Below are positions 43,425 to 52,459 of a DNA stretch of 64,000 nt, in pieces. Source of the DNA: Breoghania sp963678585 (GTDB lineage Bacteria; Pseudomonadota; Alphaproteobacteria; Rhizobiales; Stappiaceae); assembly GCA_963678585.2 (NCBI GenBank), contig CAXXGA010000002.1, positions 248,001-312,000 of the forward strand, written 5' to 3'. The first letter of the stretch is position 1; each line of letters starts with the position of its first letter. The translations under genes were made by a program, and so were the position numbers. The notes below the pieces were generated by a model that worked only from the letters and a program-made list of their open reading frames with translations, was not told where the DNA came from and did not search any database.

Positions 43425-44014
43425 TTGCCGCCCTCCTTCCCGCTTCGAGACGACGTCTCGTGGGAGTGGATGGACACAACCTCCGGCTCCTCTTCCTGCC
43501 GCCCGAAGGTGGCTTCATCGACGGGAAGCCCCAGCACGACGCGGATATCGCCGTAAAGCCGCACGACGCCTTGCGCCAGCAAAAGGGCCGCGGCCAGCGG
43601 AATGAAAAGCTTGGTCGGCCACAGCGGGGCCTTCCAGACGGAGTTGGATCGCTCAAGCGTGGCAAGGGAATCCGAGGCGATCTCCCAGCCCTGCCAGAGC
43701 AGCACGCTGACGAACAGCATGAAGAGCGGCCATGTCACGATATCGACCAGCGCCTTGCGCCGCCGCGAGAGCGTTCCATAGACGATATCGACATTGACGT
43801 GCCCGCGCCGGGCAAGAAGGTTTCCGCCTGCGATCACCGCGTAAGCGCCGAAGATCAGCACCGCCAGTTCCGCGGTCCAGATGGCGGGACGGCCCACCAC
43901 GTAGCGCAGCGCCACGTCGCAAAGCAGCAGGATGAAGATGGGGAAGATGGCGAGCGCCGCCCATTTCCCGATCCACAGGTTCAGGCGCGTGACCGCCCGG
44001 GCGACAGCCTGCAT
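43421..44014 (-). CDS. TRAP transporter small permease (DctQ family)
   Basis: A 197-residue membrane protein with four predicted helices (about residues 18-40, 50-68, 93-115 and 135-158). GRPAIWTAELAVLIFGAYAV and RRGHVNVDIVYG are DctQ features. A charged C-terminal tail of about 35 residues follows the last helix. Encoded 128 bases after the binding-protein gene, across a hairpin. Confidence 0.9.
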   Translation of the reverse strand: MQAVARAVTRLNLWIGKWAALAIFPIFILLLCDVALRYVVGRPAIWTAELAVLIFGAYAVIAGGNLLARRGHVNVDIVYGTLSRRRKALVDIVTWPLFMLFVSVLLWQGWEIASDSLATLERSNSVWKAPLWPTKLFIPLAAALLLAQGVVRLYGDIRVVLGLPVDEATFGRQEEEPEVVSIHSHETSSRSGKEGGK

Positions 44015-44090
44015 GAAGATGCACCTCGTTCCACGGCGAAGGGGACGGGAATGCTCCCGCCCGACGCCAATTCTCGATTGTCGTGGAAAT

Positions 44091-44119
44091 GAAAGGGGGC
44101 CGCGCGATCCGGCCCCCTT
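44091..44119 (-). terminator. Intercistronic hairpin between DctP and DctQ
   Basis: On the minus strand AAGGGGGCCG and CGGCCCCCTT pair as a perfect 10-bp stem with a 7-base loop, followed by TTC. It lies just after the binding-protein stop and probably gives partial termination or RNA stabilisation so the binding protein is made in excess. The same arrangement is seen in the TAXI operon. Confidence 0.55.
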
Positions 44120-44142
44120 CGAAAGGGATCGAAGTGATCCGC

Positions 44143-45201
44143 TCAGGCGTAGCCGAGATCGGCCATCAGCCCCTTGTAGATGCCGGCTGCCTGCGCCGCG
44201 CGCTCGCCCTTCTGGCCCTCCGCATCGAGAATTTCGATGGACGCCTTGGCGAGAATATCCAGCACGTCCTGCGGCAGGGTGATGACCTCGATGCCGTTCT
44301 CCGCGATGCCTTGCGAAAGCGCGATCGCCTCGGCATGGACGTATTCCACCGAGCGGGCATAGAAGCGGGTCTCGATGGTGTCGAGAAGCGCCACGCGCAT
44401 GGCGTCGTCGAGCTTTTCAAGCTCGTTCATGTTGAGGATGAAGGCATCCGTCGTCTGCGCCAGCGGCGGCTTGACGTGATATTTGCAGACCTCCCACAGC
44501 GACATGGACTTCGCGCCCACAGCCGCGCCCCAATGCGCGCCGTCCACGGTGCCGGAGGAAAGCGACTGGTAAAGCTCCGAGCCCGGAATGTACTGCGGGG
44601 CCGCACCCGCCTTGGCGAGATAGTCCAGCATCGTGCCCGACGAGCGCAGCTTCAGACCGCGGAAATCGTCGGCGCTCTCGATCTTCTTGGTGACCGTCAG
44701 TTCCGTCGGCAGCACCTTTTCGGCCAGAATCTGCACACCCTGCTTGGTGAGATCCTCGTTGACCAGATCCTCGATGCGGAGGTTCTTGACGATGTGCTGC
44801 ATCTCCCAGCTTTCGCGCAGCGTGCCCGGAATGCCATAGAGGAACGAGGCGGCCTGTGCATCGTCCTGAATGTAGGAGGGGCTGATGGAGCCCATGGCGA
44901 CGACGCCCTTGCGCACGAGGTCATAAATGCCCGGGCCCTTGGCGAATTCGCCCGCGCCGAAAAGCTCCAGCTTGAACGCCCCGTCGGTGCGCTTCGACAC
45001 CTCGTCCGCCACAACGCCGAGGCTGGCGCTGAACGAGCTTGACGCCTTCGGCCAGTGCGACTGAACGCGCCAGCGAACCGCCCCTTGCGCCATTCCCTTG
45101 CCGATGAAGGCAGGCGCGGCCAGCGCTGCAATGCCCGCCCCGCGCAACACCGCCCGGCGGTTCGTTCCGCCGGTCTTCGTCCCTTCAGTGGTATTCGTCA
45201 T
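44143..45201 (-). CDS. TRAP transporter solute-binding protein (DctP family, TakP-like)
   Basis: A 352-residue periplasmic protein. The leader TNRRAVLRGAGIAALAAPAF has twin arginines before a hydrophobic stretch, so Tat export is likely. The mature part (VRWRVQSHWPKASSSFSASL) and ADDFRGLKLRSSGTMLDYLA with GTVDGAHWGAAVGAKSMSLW resemble TakP-type keto-acid or larger-carboxylate binders that dimerise. GAGGGAGGAAACC precedes the ATG at 45201; an upstream ATG at 45216 overlaps it. TetR-type palindromes lie about 200 bases upstream. Confidence 0.9.
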   Translation of the reverse strand: MTNTTEGTKTGGTNRRAVLRGAGIAALAAPAFIGKGMAQGAVRWRVQSHWPKASSSFSASLGVVADEVSKRTDGAFKLELFGAGEFAKGPGIYDLVRKGVVAMGSISPSYIQDDAQAASFLYGIPGTLRESWEMQHIVKNLRIEDLVNEDLTKQGVQILAEKVLPTELTVTKKIESADDFRGLKLRSSGTMLDYLAKAGAAPQYIPGSELYQSLSSGTVDGAHWGAAVGAKSMSLWEVCKYHVKPPLAQTTDAFILNMNELEKLDDAMRVALLDTIETRFYARSVEYVHAEAIALSQGIAENGIEVITLPQDVLDILAKASIEILDAEGQKGERAAQAAGIYKGLMADLGYA

Positions 45202-45717
45202 GGTTTCCTCCCTCAAAGCGAACGGGCCGCCTCAGCGTGCAGCCCTTTGTTCGTTCGATGACCCGCCCTTTCCCTGAGCGGGCCATCTTTTCCCTCGCCC
45301 CAGCCAGTCCTGCAGCCGGACTATTCCCGGTCCTGCTGTCCAACTATTCCAGGGCTCCCAACCCCGGAAAAAGGCCCCAGTTCCTCCTCCCGAACCGATC
45401 CTGACATATTACAGCCTGACACATGTCAGGAATGCAGGCAACAGGGAACATTCCCCACCGTCACCGTGGCCGGAAGGTAAGCGAATTCAGCCTTTTGCGT
45501 GCCTTGGGGGAAAAACGCGAGGGCGAAACGAACCGCGCAATTCACATATCCTGCCGCAAGGGTATGGAAGTTCCGCTCGTTTTGAGGGAACAATGGGGAG
45601 GAATCACGTTGAGGTAGATCTGGCGTCGCGTTTCGCCGTGCGCACCGGGGCTTGTGTTGAGCCCTGAGGCGGAATGGCGAAAGCCGATGCGGTTTCAGGG
45701 AGAGGGGAACCCCACGC
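45202..45717. other. Intergenic region between TRAP operon and biosynthetic cluster
   Basis: No gene is supported in these 516 bases. The region holds TetR-type palindromes (45399-45416 partial, 45415-45430 perfect) that serve the minus-strand TRAP operon. It marks the boundary between the catabolic region and the polyketide accessory genes. Short open frames here have no family features. Confidence 0.6.
45415..45430. promoter_or_regulatory. TetR-type operator (site 5, second TRAP promoter)
   Basis: CCTGACA-CA-TGTCAGG, perfect 7-bp arms. Directly to its left, TCCTGACA (45399-45406) forms a second, degenerate copy (right arm TTACAGCC). Tandem sites upstream of the minus-strand DctP gene place this transporter under the same TetR regulator. 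Confidence 0.7.
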
Positions 45718-46530
45718 ATGAGTGTTGCGACGACAGAGCTTCCCGACGGGCGGCAGATCCATTGCGTCAACGCCTATGAGGTCGGCTTCGGCTGGCACGA
45801 GATCGTGTCCGACGATCTCACCGAGCGCGGCCTCGATCTGCCGGCCGACGGCGTCTTTTTCGATGTGGGCGCGAATATCGGGCTCTTCTGCCTGAGGCTG
45901 CGCGATCTGTGCCCCGAGGCGCGGATCTATGCTTTCGAGCCCATGCCCGCCGCCTTCGAGGCGTTGAAGAACAATTCAGGGGCCATGGGCGGCACGGTGG
46001 AAGCCTGCCGTCTGGCGCTGGGGGCGGCTCCCGGTCAGGCGGAATTCGATCACTACCCCGCACTTTCCGCCCTTTCCACCGGCGATAGCGCCGTGGGCGA
46101 GAACCTGGCCGACGGCTTGCGCAGTCTGCTTTTCGGGCAGGGGGCGAGCGAGGATATCCGCGCGATCATCGACAAGACCGGCGCCCATGACCGCCTCGAT
46201 GACGAAGCCTTCATCGATCAGCTTTTCCGTAAGGAAGCCGTCACCGTCGACATCGACACGCTCGACAATGTGGTCGAACGCTTCGGCATCGACGAGATCG
46301 ACCTTTTGAAGATCGACACCGAGGGGCAGGAGCGCCCGGTTCTCGACGGTATCGGCGAGGATCTGTGGCCGAAGATCCGCCAGCTTCTGGTGGAGGTCCA
46401 TCGCGGGCCGGAGGAACTGAAGACCATCCGCGAGGAGCTTGAAGCGCGCGGCTACGAAACCGTTATCGGCGATCACCCGATGGCGCAGGGCGGCGCGGCG
46501 GTGTTTCACATCTATGCCCATCGCCCCTGA
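45718..46530 (+). CDS. FkbM-family methyltransferase
   Basis: A 270-residue SAM-dependent methyltransferase. The SAM motif is VFFDVGANIGLFCLRLRDL (residues 42-60) followed by IYAFEPMPAAFEALKNN; DLLKIDTEGQERPVLDGI and LLVEVHRGPEELKTI are the FkbM-family C-terminal motifs. Such enzymes often O-methylate hydroxyls in polyketides and sugars. It is the first plus-strand gene after the TRAP operon and is grouped with the P450 and polyketide accessory genes, so O-methylation of the product is the likely role. Confidence 0.88.
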   Translation: MSVATTELPDGRQIHCVNAYEVGFGWHEIVSDDLTERGLDLPADGVFFDVGANIGLFCLRLRDLCPEARIYAFEPMPAAFEALKNNSGAMGGTVEACRLALGAAPGQAEFDHYPALSALSTGDSAVGENLADGLRSLLFGQGASEDIRAIIDKTGAHDRLDDEAFIDQLFRKEAVTVDIDTLDNVVERFGIDEIDLLKIDTEGQERPVLDGIGEDLWPKIRQLLVEVHRGPEELKTIREELEARGYETVIGDHPMAQGGAAVFHIYAHRP

Positions 46531-46718
46531 GAGCGGGCGAGGCGGCTGCGCGGCGAATATCTGTCGTAAATCCCGTGTGGGCAAGATTGCGTGTGTCTTG
46601 CGCGCCTTGCAACTCGGAGGCAGTATTGCGGATATATATGACTGATCTGCCTATTGCCTATCTCCGCGACTGTGTTGCGGCTTGTTTTGTCTAACAGGAA
46701 TTGGACCGGAGCGTATTC

Positions 46719-48020
46719 ATGTCTGACGCCCAGCTGGGAACTGCCGGAACAAGCGAATTTGCAGCAACGGCAGGAGGGGCGGTGCCCTTGCCGCCCGTCT
46801 TCGATATCGACTGGTGGACGATGCTCGCCGATCCCGGCTACCTCACAGATCCCTATCCGGACCTGAAAAAGATCCGGGAGCTTGCGCCGGTGCATTTCGA
46901 TCCCGTCTCGGGCGTCTATTTCGTCATGGGGCACAGGGAATTTGCCCAGATGGCCAAGACGCAGGCCATGGGCCGCGACACGACCTATTGGGCCAACGGC
47001 TGGAGCAGCCCGGAAAACCGGGTGAACGATCCCGAGACCTACGAGCTTTTCATCGACTTCCAGCCTCAGATGATCAACGCGAATGCACCCGATCATCGCC
47101 GCATGCGCGGGGTTTTCGACAAGGCCTTCCGCCCGCGCGACATGATGGGCCACCTGCCGATGATCGAGGACGAGTGCCGCAAGCTGCTGGATGCGGTGCC
47201 CGTAAACGAGCCCTTCGATTTCATGGCGGCGCTTGGCAATCCGTTGCCCAACCGGATCTCGCTGAAGCTCTTCGAGATCCCCGAGGACATGGAAGCCCAG
47301 ATCGGCAAGTGGATTTCCGATCTTTCCTGGCTCGGCAACATCGTCATGACGCCGGAGCAGAAGCGCAACGCCAAGCAGTCCAACAAGGACTTCAAGCAGT
47401 TCGTGAAGGAGCATCTGGAGCGGTTGAAGGCCAACCCCGGCACCGGGCCCATCTCCATGGCGCTGGCGGCCGCCGAAGACGGCACGATGGACGAGGAGGA
47501 AACCCTCAACAACGTCGTGATGCTGATCTCCGGCTCCAAGACCTCGCTGACCCTTCTCGGCAACGGTCTGCTGAGCCTTCTGAAGCACCCCGACCAGTTC
47601 GCCCAGCTTCGCGCCGACCGGTCCCTCATGCCGCGGGCAATCGAGGAAATGCTGCGTTTCGAACCCGGCAGCAGCATCATCCCGCGCGCCGGTGTGGAGG
47701 ATTTCCAGTGCGGTGACGTGGTTATCCCGGCGGGCGCGCTTGCCATCGGCCTTGTCGGCTCCATCAACCGCGATCCGGCGCGCTTCGACGATCCCGACAC
47801 CTTCGACATCACCCGCAAGCCCAACCATCATTCGGCCTTCGGCGGCGGCGCGCATATCTGCATCGGCAAGGCGCTGGCGCGCATGACGACGGAGGTTGCC
47901 TTCAACGCCCTGATGGACCGTTTCGGCCGCATCGAACTGGCGGGCGAGGCCCAATGGTGGACCGACCGTTCCGACCAGCGCGGGCTGTGGTCGCTGCCCC
48001 TGATCGTCTCTCCGGAATGA
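46719..48020 (+). CDS. Cytochrome P450 (first of four), altered I-helix
   Basis: A 433-residue soluble bacterial P450. The N-terminal signature DIDWWTMLADPGYLTDPYPD is shared by all four P450s here. The K-helix ExxR is in EEMLRFEPGS and the heme Cys in FGGGAHICIGKALARM. The I-helix reads LISGSKTSLT: where active P450s usually have A/G-G-x-D/E-T, a Lys replaces the acidic residue. Proton delivery may therefore be changed. Heme binding is intact. A GGAG lies 8 bases before the ATG at 46719. Probably tailors the polyketide. Confidence 0.93.
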   Translation: MSDAQLGTAGTSEFAATAGGAVPLPPVFDIDWWTMLADPGYLTDPYPDLKKIRELAPVHFDPVSGVYFVMGHREFAQMAKTQAMGRDTTYWANGWSSPENRVNDPETYELFIDFQPQMINANAPDHRRMRGVFDKAFRPRDMMGHLPMIEDECRKLLDAVPVNEPFDFMAALGNPLPNRISLKLFEIPEDMEAQIGKWISDLSWLGNIVMTPEQKRNAKQSNKDFKQFVKEHLERLKANPGTGPISMALAAAEDGTMDEEETLNNVVMLISGSKTSLTLLGNGLLSLLKHPDQFAQLRADRSLMPRAIEEMLRFEPGSSIIPRAGVEDFQCGDVVIPAGALAIGLVGSINRDPARFDDPDTFDITRKPNHHSAFGGGAHICIGKALARMTTEVAFNALMDRFGRIELAGEAQWWTDRSDQRGLWSLPLIVSPE

Positions 48021-48089
48021 TTATGTCGCCGGACTGAGGAAGCGTCACGGACCGTCAGTCAGTTCCCGTCACCCAGCGAGGCCCGCGCC

Positions 48090-49349
48090 ATGCCTGATGA
48101 CAGCCTGCAAACCGCCGGGGCGGTTGAAAGCGATGTTGACTGGTGGTCGATGCTGACCGATCCGGAATATCTGAAAAGCCCCTACGCGGAGTTGAAAAAC
48201 CTGCGCGAGATGGGCCCCGTCCATCGCGATCCGGCCACGGGCGTCTTTTTCGTCCTTGGCCACAACGCCTTCCGCGCCATGGCGACGGCGCGCGAAATGG
48301 GCCGCGACACGCGGCTTTGGGCCCATGGCTGGAACCGGCAGGAGGTGCGCGAGAACGATCCGCTGACCTACGAGCTGTTCTCCGAATTTCAGCCGCAGAT
48401 GACCAACGCCAACCCGCCCGATCACCGCCGCCAGCGTAGCGTTTATGAAAAGGCGTACCGGGCGGATGGTCTGGCGGAACCCCTCGGGCTGGCGGACGCG
48501 GAAGTCGCCCGCCTGCTCGATAGCCTGCCCGTGGGCGAGCCCTTCGATTTCATCGAGAAAGTGGCCGCGCCGCTGTCGCGCAGCATCGCTCGTGACGCCT
48601 TCGCCGTTCCGCCTCAGATGGAGGAGCAGCTTGCCCGATGGGTCGCGGATCTGGGCTTCATCGGCAACATCATGATGAGCGTGGAGCAGAAGCAGAATGC
48701 GCAGAAGGCGCTGCGCGAATTTAAGGCGTACCTGCGCGAGCGTTTCGCCGCGGGTCTGGATGAACCGGGGGAGGGCTTTGTCGGCATCGCCCTCAAGGCG
48801 CTCGCGGACGGCACGATGGACGAGGAGGAGACCCTCAACAATCTCGTGACGCTGATAGCAGGCGGCACGGCGACTGCGACGCTGCTCGGAAACGGCCTGC
48901 TGACGCTTCTGCGCCACCCCGACGAGATGGCGAAGCTGCGCTCAAATCCCGATCTTCTGTCCTCGGCGATTGAGGAAATGCTGCGGTTTGAGCCCGGTTG
49001 CAGCTTCATCATCCGGGTCGCCATCGAGGACTACGACTGCGCAGGTGCCCGCATTCCGGAAGGCGCGCTCGCCATCGGCCTGACGGGCGCGACCAACCGC
49101 GACCCGGAACGTTTCGACGATCCCGATACATTCGACATCACCCGCAGGCACAATGCGCATCACGTCTTTGGCGGCGGCGCGCATATCTGCATCGGCAAGA
49201 CGCAGGTGCGCCTGACCGCAGAACGGCTTTTCGCGCAGCTTCTGGACCGCTTTCCGCGCATCGAGCTTGCGGGCGACCCCGTCTGGTGGACCCATCGCAG
49301 CGACCAGCACGGGCTGCATTCCCTCCCCATCAAGCTAGGATATGCGTGA
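48090..49349 (+). CDS. Cytochrome P450 (second of four), altered I-helix
   Basis: A 419-residue P450. VDWWSMLTDPEYLKSPYAEL gives the shared N-terminus, ExxR is in EEMLRFEPGC and the heme Cys in FGGGAHICIGKTQVRL. The I-helix LIAGGTATATLLGNG has Thr-Ala where the acid-alcohol pair normally stands; no acidic residue is present. The heme loop Lys-Thr-Gln-Val differs from the usual Ala-Leu-Ala-Arg. It may have unusual chemistry or reduced monooxygenase activity. Its stop overlaps the start of the third P450 (TGATG). Confidence 0.93.
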   Translation: MPDDSLQTAGAVESDVDWWSMLTDPEYLKSPYAELKNLREMGPVHRDPATGVFFVLGHNAFRAMATAREMGRDTRLWAHGWNRQEVRENDPLTYELFSEFQPQMTNANPPDHRRQRSVYEKAYRADGLAEPLGLADAEVARLLDSLPVGEPFDFIEKVAAPLSRSIARDAFAVPPQMEEQLARWVADLGFIGNIMMSVEQKQNAQKALREFKAYLRERFAAGLDEPGEGFVGIALKALADGTMDEEETLNNLVTLIAGGTATATLLGNGLLTLLRHPDEMAKLRSNPDLLSSAIEEMLRFEPGCSFIIRVAIEDYDCAGARIPEGALAIGLTGATNRDPERFDDPDTFDITRRHNAHHVFGGGAHICIGKTQVRLTAERLFAQLLDRFPRIELAGDPVWWTHRSDQHGLHSLPIKLGYA

Positions 49350-50596
49350 TGAGCGAAACCACTGCTCCGGCGGTTGCTCCGGCGATAGATTGGTGGGGCA
49401 TGCTCACCAACCCGGATTACCTCGCCAATCCGCACGCCGATCTGAAGCGCATCCGCGAGATGGGGCCGGTGCATCTGGACGCGCCGTCGGGCATCTATTT
49501 CGTGCTGGGCCATGAGGCGTTCAACGCCATGGTGAGGGCACCCGAAATGGGCCGGGACACGCGGGTCTGGACAAACGGTTGGAGCCGCCCGGAAAGCAAG
49601 GCGCGCGATCCGCTGAGCTACGAACTTTTCAGCGAATTTCAGCGCCAGATGGTGAATGCGGATCAGCCCGATCACCGCCGCATGCGCGATGTTTATGAAA
49701 AGGCCTTCCGACCGGCCGAGATCCCGCCGCTTCGCCCGATGATCGAGGCTGAGGCGCGTAAGCTTGCCGATGAATTGCCGGAAGGCGAGCCGGTCGATTT
49801 CATGACCTCTTTCGCCAACCACCTGCCCCTCCGTGTCGTGCGCAATCTCTTCCGGATTGCGCCGGAAATGGACCCGGCCCTTGCCCGCTGGAATGCAGCG
49901 CTTGTGAAGATCGGCGACATCATGATGTCGCAGGAGCAGAAGCGCGAGGCGCTCGACGCCCTTCGCGCCTACAAGGAGTTCCTGCGCGAGCATCTGGAAG
50001 CGGAGCGCGGCAATGCGGAAAACCGGCTGATCGCGCTGGCGCTCGAAGCCCTCGATGACGGCACCATGGATGAGGACGAAACCCTCAACAATCTGAAGGG
50101 GCTCGTTTCCGGCAACGAGACCACGGTCAACGTGCTGGGCAACGGCCTTCTGACCCTGATCGGCAATCCGGCTGAATTCGAGAGGCTTCGCGCCAATCCA
50201 GATCTCATGCGCACCGCGATTGAGGAAATGATGCGCTATGAGCCCGCCATCAACTTCATCCTGCGTGTGGCACTGAAGGATTTCGAGCTGAACGGCATGA
50301 CGTTGCCCGCGGGCTCGCTGGCGTTGGGCCTTATCTGCGCGATCAACCGCGATCCGGCGCGCTTTGCGGATGCGGAGACGTTCGATATTTCGCGAAAACC
50401 CAATGCGCAGGTAATCTTCGGCGGCGGCCCCCATGTCTGCATCGGGGCAGCACTTGCGCGCCTTGAGGTCGATGTCGCGCTCACCGTTCTGATGGAGCGT
50501 TTTTCGCGGATCGAACTTGCGGGCGATCCCGTCTGGTGGACCGACCGCACCAACCAGCGCGGGCTTGAGAGCCTGCCGGTTCGCCTGTGGCGATGA
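49349..50596 (+). CDS. Cytochrome P450 (third of four)
   Basis: A 415-residue P450. AIDWWGMLTNPDYLANPHAD opens the conserved part, the I-helix is LVSGNETTVNVLGNG (Glu-Thr present), ExxR is in EEMMRYEPAI and the heme Cys in FGGGPHVCIGAALARL. The start overlaps the second P450 stop, so the two are translationally coupled. It looks like a normal monooxygenase. Confidence 0.95.
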   Translation: MSETTAPAVAPAIDWWGMLTNPDYLANPHADLKRIREMGPVHLDAPSGIYFVLGHEAFNAMVRAPEMGRDTRVWTNGWSRPESKARDPLSYELFSEFQRQMVNADQPDHRRMRDVYEKAFRPAEIPPLRPMIEAEARKLADELPEGEPVDFMTSFANHLPLRVVRNLFRIAPEMDPALARWNAALVKIGDIMMSQEQKREALDALRAYKEFLREHLEAERGNAENRLIALALEALDDGTMDEDETLNNLKGLVSGNETTVNVLGNGLLTLIGNPAEFERLRANPDLMRTAIEEMMRYEPAINFILRVALKDFELNGMTLPAGSLALGLICAINRDPARFADAETFDISRKPNAQVIFGGGPHVCIGAALARLEVDVALTVLMERFSRIELAGDPVWWTDRTNQRGLESLPVRLWR

Positions 50597-50673
50597 CGAG
50601 GCCGGTCCGGTTCGCGTGGTGAACCTGGCTCCGGCAAACACGCTCAAACCCGGTGCAGAACAAAGCCACCGCT

Positions 50674-51642
50674 TCAGGCTTTCTCCCCGCAAAGCGCATC
50701 CAGCCGCTTCAGATCCCCGCCAAACGGCGACATCAGCGCGCTGACCTTCGAGGTCGAGTGTTTGCGAAGATCCTGCCGCAGCACGGCGAGGAAGGTGCCC
50801 GTCGGGCTGAGATCCACATAATGCGCCCCGCCTTGCGTCTCGATACTCGCGAAGGTCGCCTGAAGCTGCATCCGGTCGCGCACGATCCGCCAAAGGAACG
50901 GTCCGTCGGCAGCCTCAACCGGACGCCCAAGGCAACACGACCAGACCGGCCAGAACGGCGTCTCGAAACTCAAGTCCGCAACCGCTTGCAGATAGGTCTC
51001 TTCCGCCCCGTCGATCCAGCGCGAATGAAAGGCGAAGGGCACGGGCAACGGCTGGAAGGGACTGTCGAGGCGGCGCAATTCTTCGCTCACCGCCCCCGTG
51101 TTCTCCGCCTCGCAGGCCAGCACGCAATGGCGCTCGGCATTGATGCCCGCGATCTCGGTCAGTTCCCTCAAAAGGGCAGACGCATCGCGGACGCTAGGCG
51201 GGGCGAGCGTCGCGATCAGCGCGCCGGGCGGGCAGGTCTTGCGGAAAACCGCCGGCTGCTCCGCAACCGCTTTCAGTGCGGTCTCGAACGGGATCATCCC
51301 GGCCAAACTCATGGCGACGAACTCGCCGAGGCTCACCCCCACCAGAAGGTCGGGCCTGAGCCCGCGCGCCTGCAACATCTTGGCGGCCGCGAACTGCACC
51401 ATGAAGAGGGAGGGGTGGGACTGTTCCAGATGATCGAAGGCGTCGCTGCGGCTGCGTGCACTGTCGTAAATGGCGGCAAGCGGCGAGAGGCCCTGCGCGT
51501 TGGAGACGATCCTGTCGCCGATTTCCATCCACTGGCGAAACACGGCATCGGTGTTCATGAGATCCACCGCCATGTGATAATACTGCGAGCCTTGCCCTGC
51601 GAAGCAGAAGGCCGTGGGCAGGGACGAAGATGAGGAACGCAT
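50674..51642 (-). CDS. Acyltransferase-like protein: acyl hydrolase (PksD/PedC type) or malonyltransferase
   Basis: A 322-residue stand-alone FabD-fold protein. FCFAGQGSQYYHMAVDLMNT opens the domain, the nucleophile Ser-104 is in GVSLGEF and the His in PFAFHSRWIDGAEE. By eye, the Arg that holds the malonyl carboxylate in FabD (RGKFMQ segment) aligns with Gln in AVAEQPAVF. GQGSQYYxM and this change resemble the acyl hydrolases of trans-AT polyketide clusters, which remove stalled acyl groups from carrier proteins. A true trans-acting malonyltransferase is the alternative. The start at 51642 overlaps the divergent PPTase start; an in-frame extension upstream looks like shadow sequence. Confidence 0.85.
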   Translation of the reverse strand: MRSSSSSLPTAFCFAGQGSQYYHMAVDLMNTDAVFRQWMEIGDRIVSNAQGLSPLAAIYDSARSRSDAFDHLEQSHPSLFMVQFAAAKMLQARGLRPDLLVGVSLGEFVAMSLAGMIPFETALKAVAEQPAVFRKTCPPGALIATLAPPSVRDASALLRELTEIAGINAERHCVLACEAENTGAVSEELRRLDSPFQPLPVPFAFHSRWIDGAEETYLQAVADLSFETPFWPVWSCCLGRPVEAADGPFLWRIVRDRMQLQATFASIETQGGAHYVDLSPTGTFLAVLRQDLRKHSTSKVSALMSPFGGDLKRLDALCGEKA

Positions 51643-52450
51643 GGAAAAGACCTTGAGCGGCAATGAGATCGGCGAGGGATTCTTGTCGCACGGCCCGGTT
51701 GCCGACGGCAAGGCGCTGATTGACCGCGACCGTGCCGCCGCATGGTGGCTGCCGCTTGAAACCATTGGCGAGGCCGACTGGCCGAGGCTCGCCGCGCTCC
51801 TCGCCGATGAGGAACGGACGCGTTCCGAACGCTTCCATTTCGAGCGCGACCGCCTCGTCTATATCGCCGCCCATGCAAGCTGCCGGGGTATCCTGAGCTA
51901 CTGCCTCGGCGGCGCTCCGCAAGACTGGCGCTTCACGGTGGCAGAGCACGGCAAGCCGGAACTCGTTTCGCCCGCTGAGGGCCCGCGCTTTCGCGTCAAC
52001 ATCTCCCACACCCGCGGGCTTGCCGCCGTGGCGCTGACACAGGAACACGATATCGGCGTCGATGTGGAATGGCTTGAGCGCACCGTGGAGACGGAAAAGC
52101 TCGCCGAACGCATGTTCGCGGAGCCGGAACGCCGGATGGTGGCGGAGGCGTCCGAAGACGAGCGCCTCGACACGTTCCTGAAATTCTGGACGCTGAAAGA
52201 GGCCTATGTGAAGGCCATCGGCAAGGGGCTCTCCCAGCCGCTCGATGCGTTTGCCTTCGATCCGGACGCGCTTGAGATTACCTTCCGCGACGAACTCGCC
52301 GACGATCCGGCAAACTGGCATTTCGAGCATTACCGACCGGGCCCGAAATACCTGATGACGCTGGCGGTGCGCCATCCCGTGAAGCGGCGGCTCGTCGTCG
52401 ATACGCGGCCCGCGCCGCTGGATTACCTGCTGGATCTGGCCAAAGCCTGA
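51641..52450 (+). CDS. 4'-phosphopantetheinyl transferase (Sfp type)
   Basis: A 269-residue Sfp-type PPTase that loads phosphopantetheine from CoA onto a Ser of carrier proteins. FRVNISHTRGLAAVAL, GVDVEWLER (Mg ligands near Asp-141 and Glu-143) and FWTLKEAYVKAIGKGL (Glu and Lys near 186-190) are the three family motifs. It would activate the ACPs encoded at 56052 and 60360 and any PKS outside the window. GAGGA sits 5 bases before the ATG at 51641; the GTG at 51614 is a weaker alternative. Its start codon overlaps that of the divergent acyltransferase-like gene. It converges on the metallophosphoesterase gene. Confidence 0.95.
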   Translation: MEKTLSGNEIGEGFLSHGPVADGKALIDRDRAAAWWLPLETIGEADWPRLAALLADEERTRSERFHFERDRLVYIAAHASCRGILSYCLGGAPQDWRFTVAEHGKPELVSPAEGPRFRVNISHTRGLAAVALTQEHDIGVDVEWLERTVETEKLAERMFAEPERRMVAEASEDERLDTFLKFWTLKEAYVKAIGKGLSQPLDAFAFDPDALEITFRDELADDPANWHFEHYRPGPKYLMTLAVRHPVKRRLVVDTRPAPLDYLLDLAKA

Positions 52451-52459
52451 GAGGCCCGC

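Noticed and set aside
45423..45617. Small plus-strand open frame (64 codons) before the FkbM gene
   Set aside because: No ribosome site, overlaps a TetR palindrome, and no family resemblance.
51643..51765. Upstream extension of the acyltransferase-like protein to 51765
   Set aside because: The 41 extra residues are Ser/His-rich antisense of the PPTase gene; the domain begins normally from Met at 51642.
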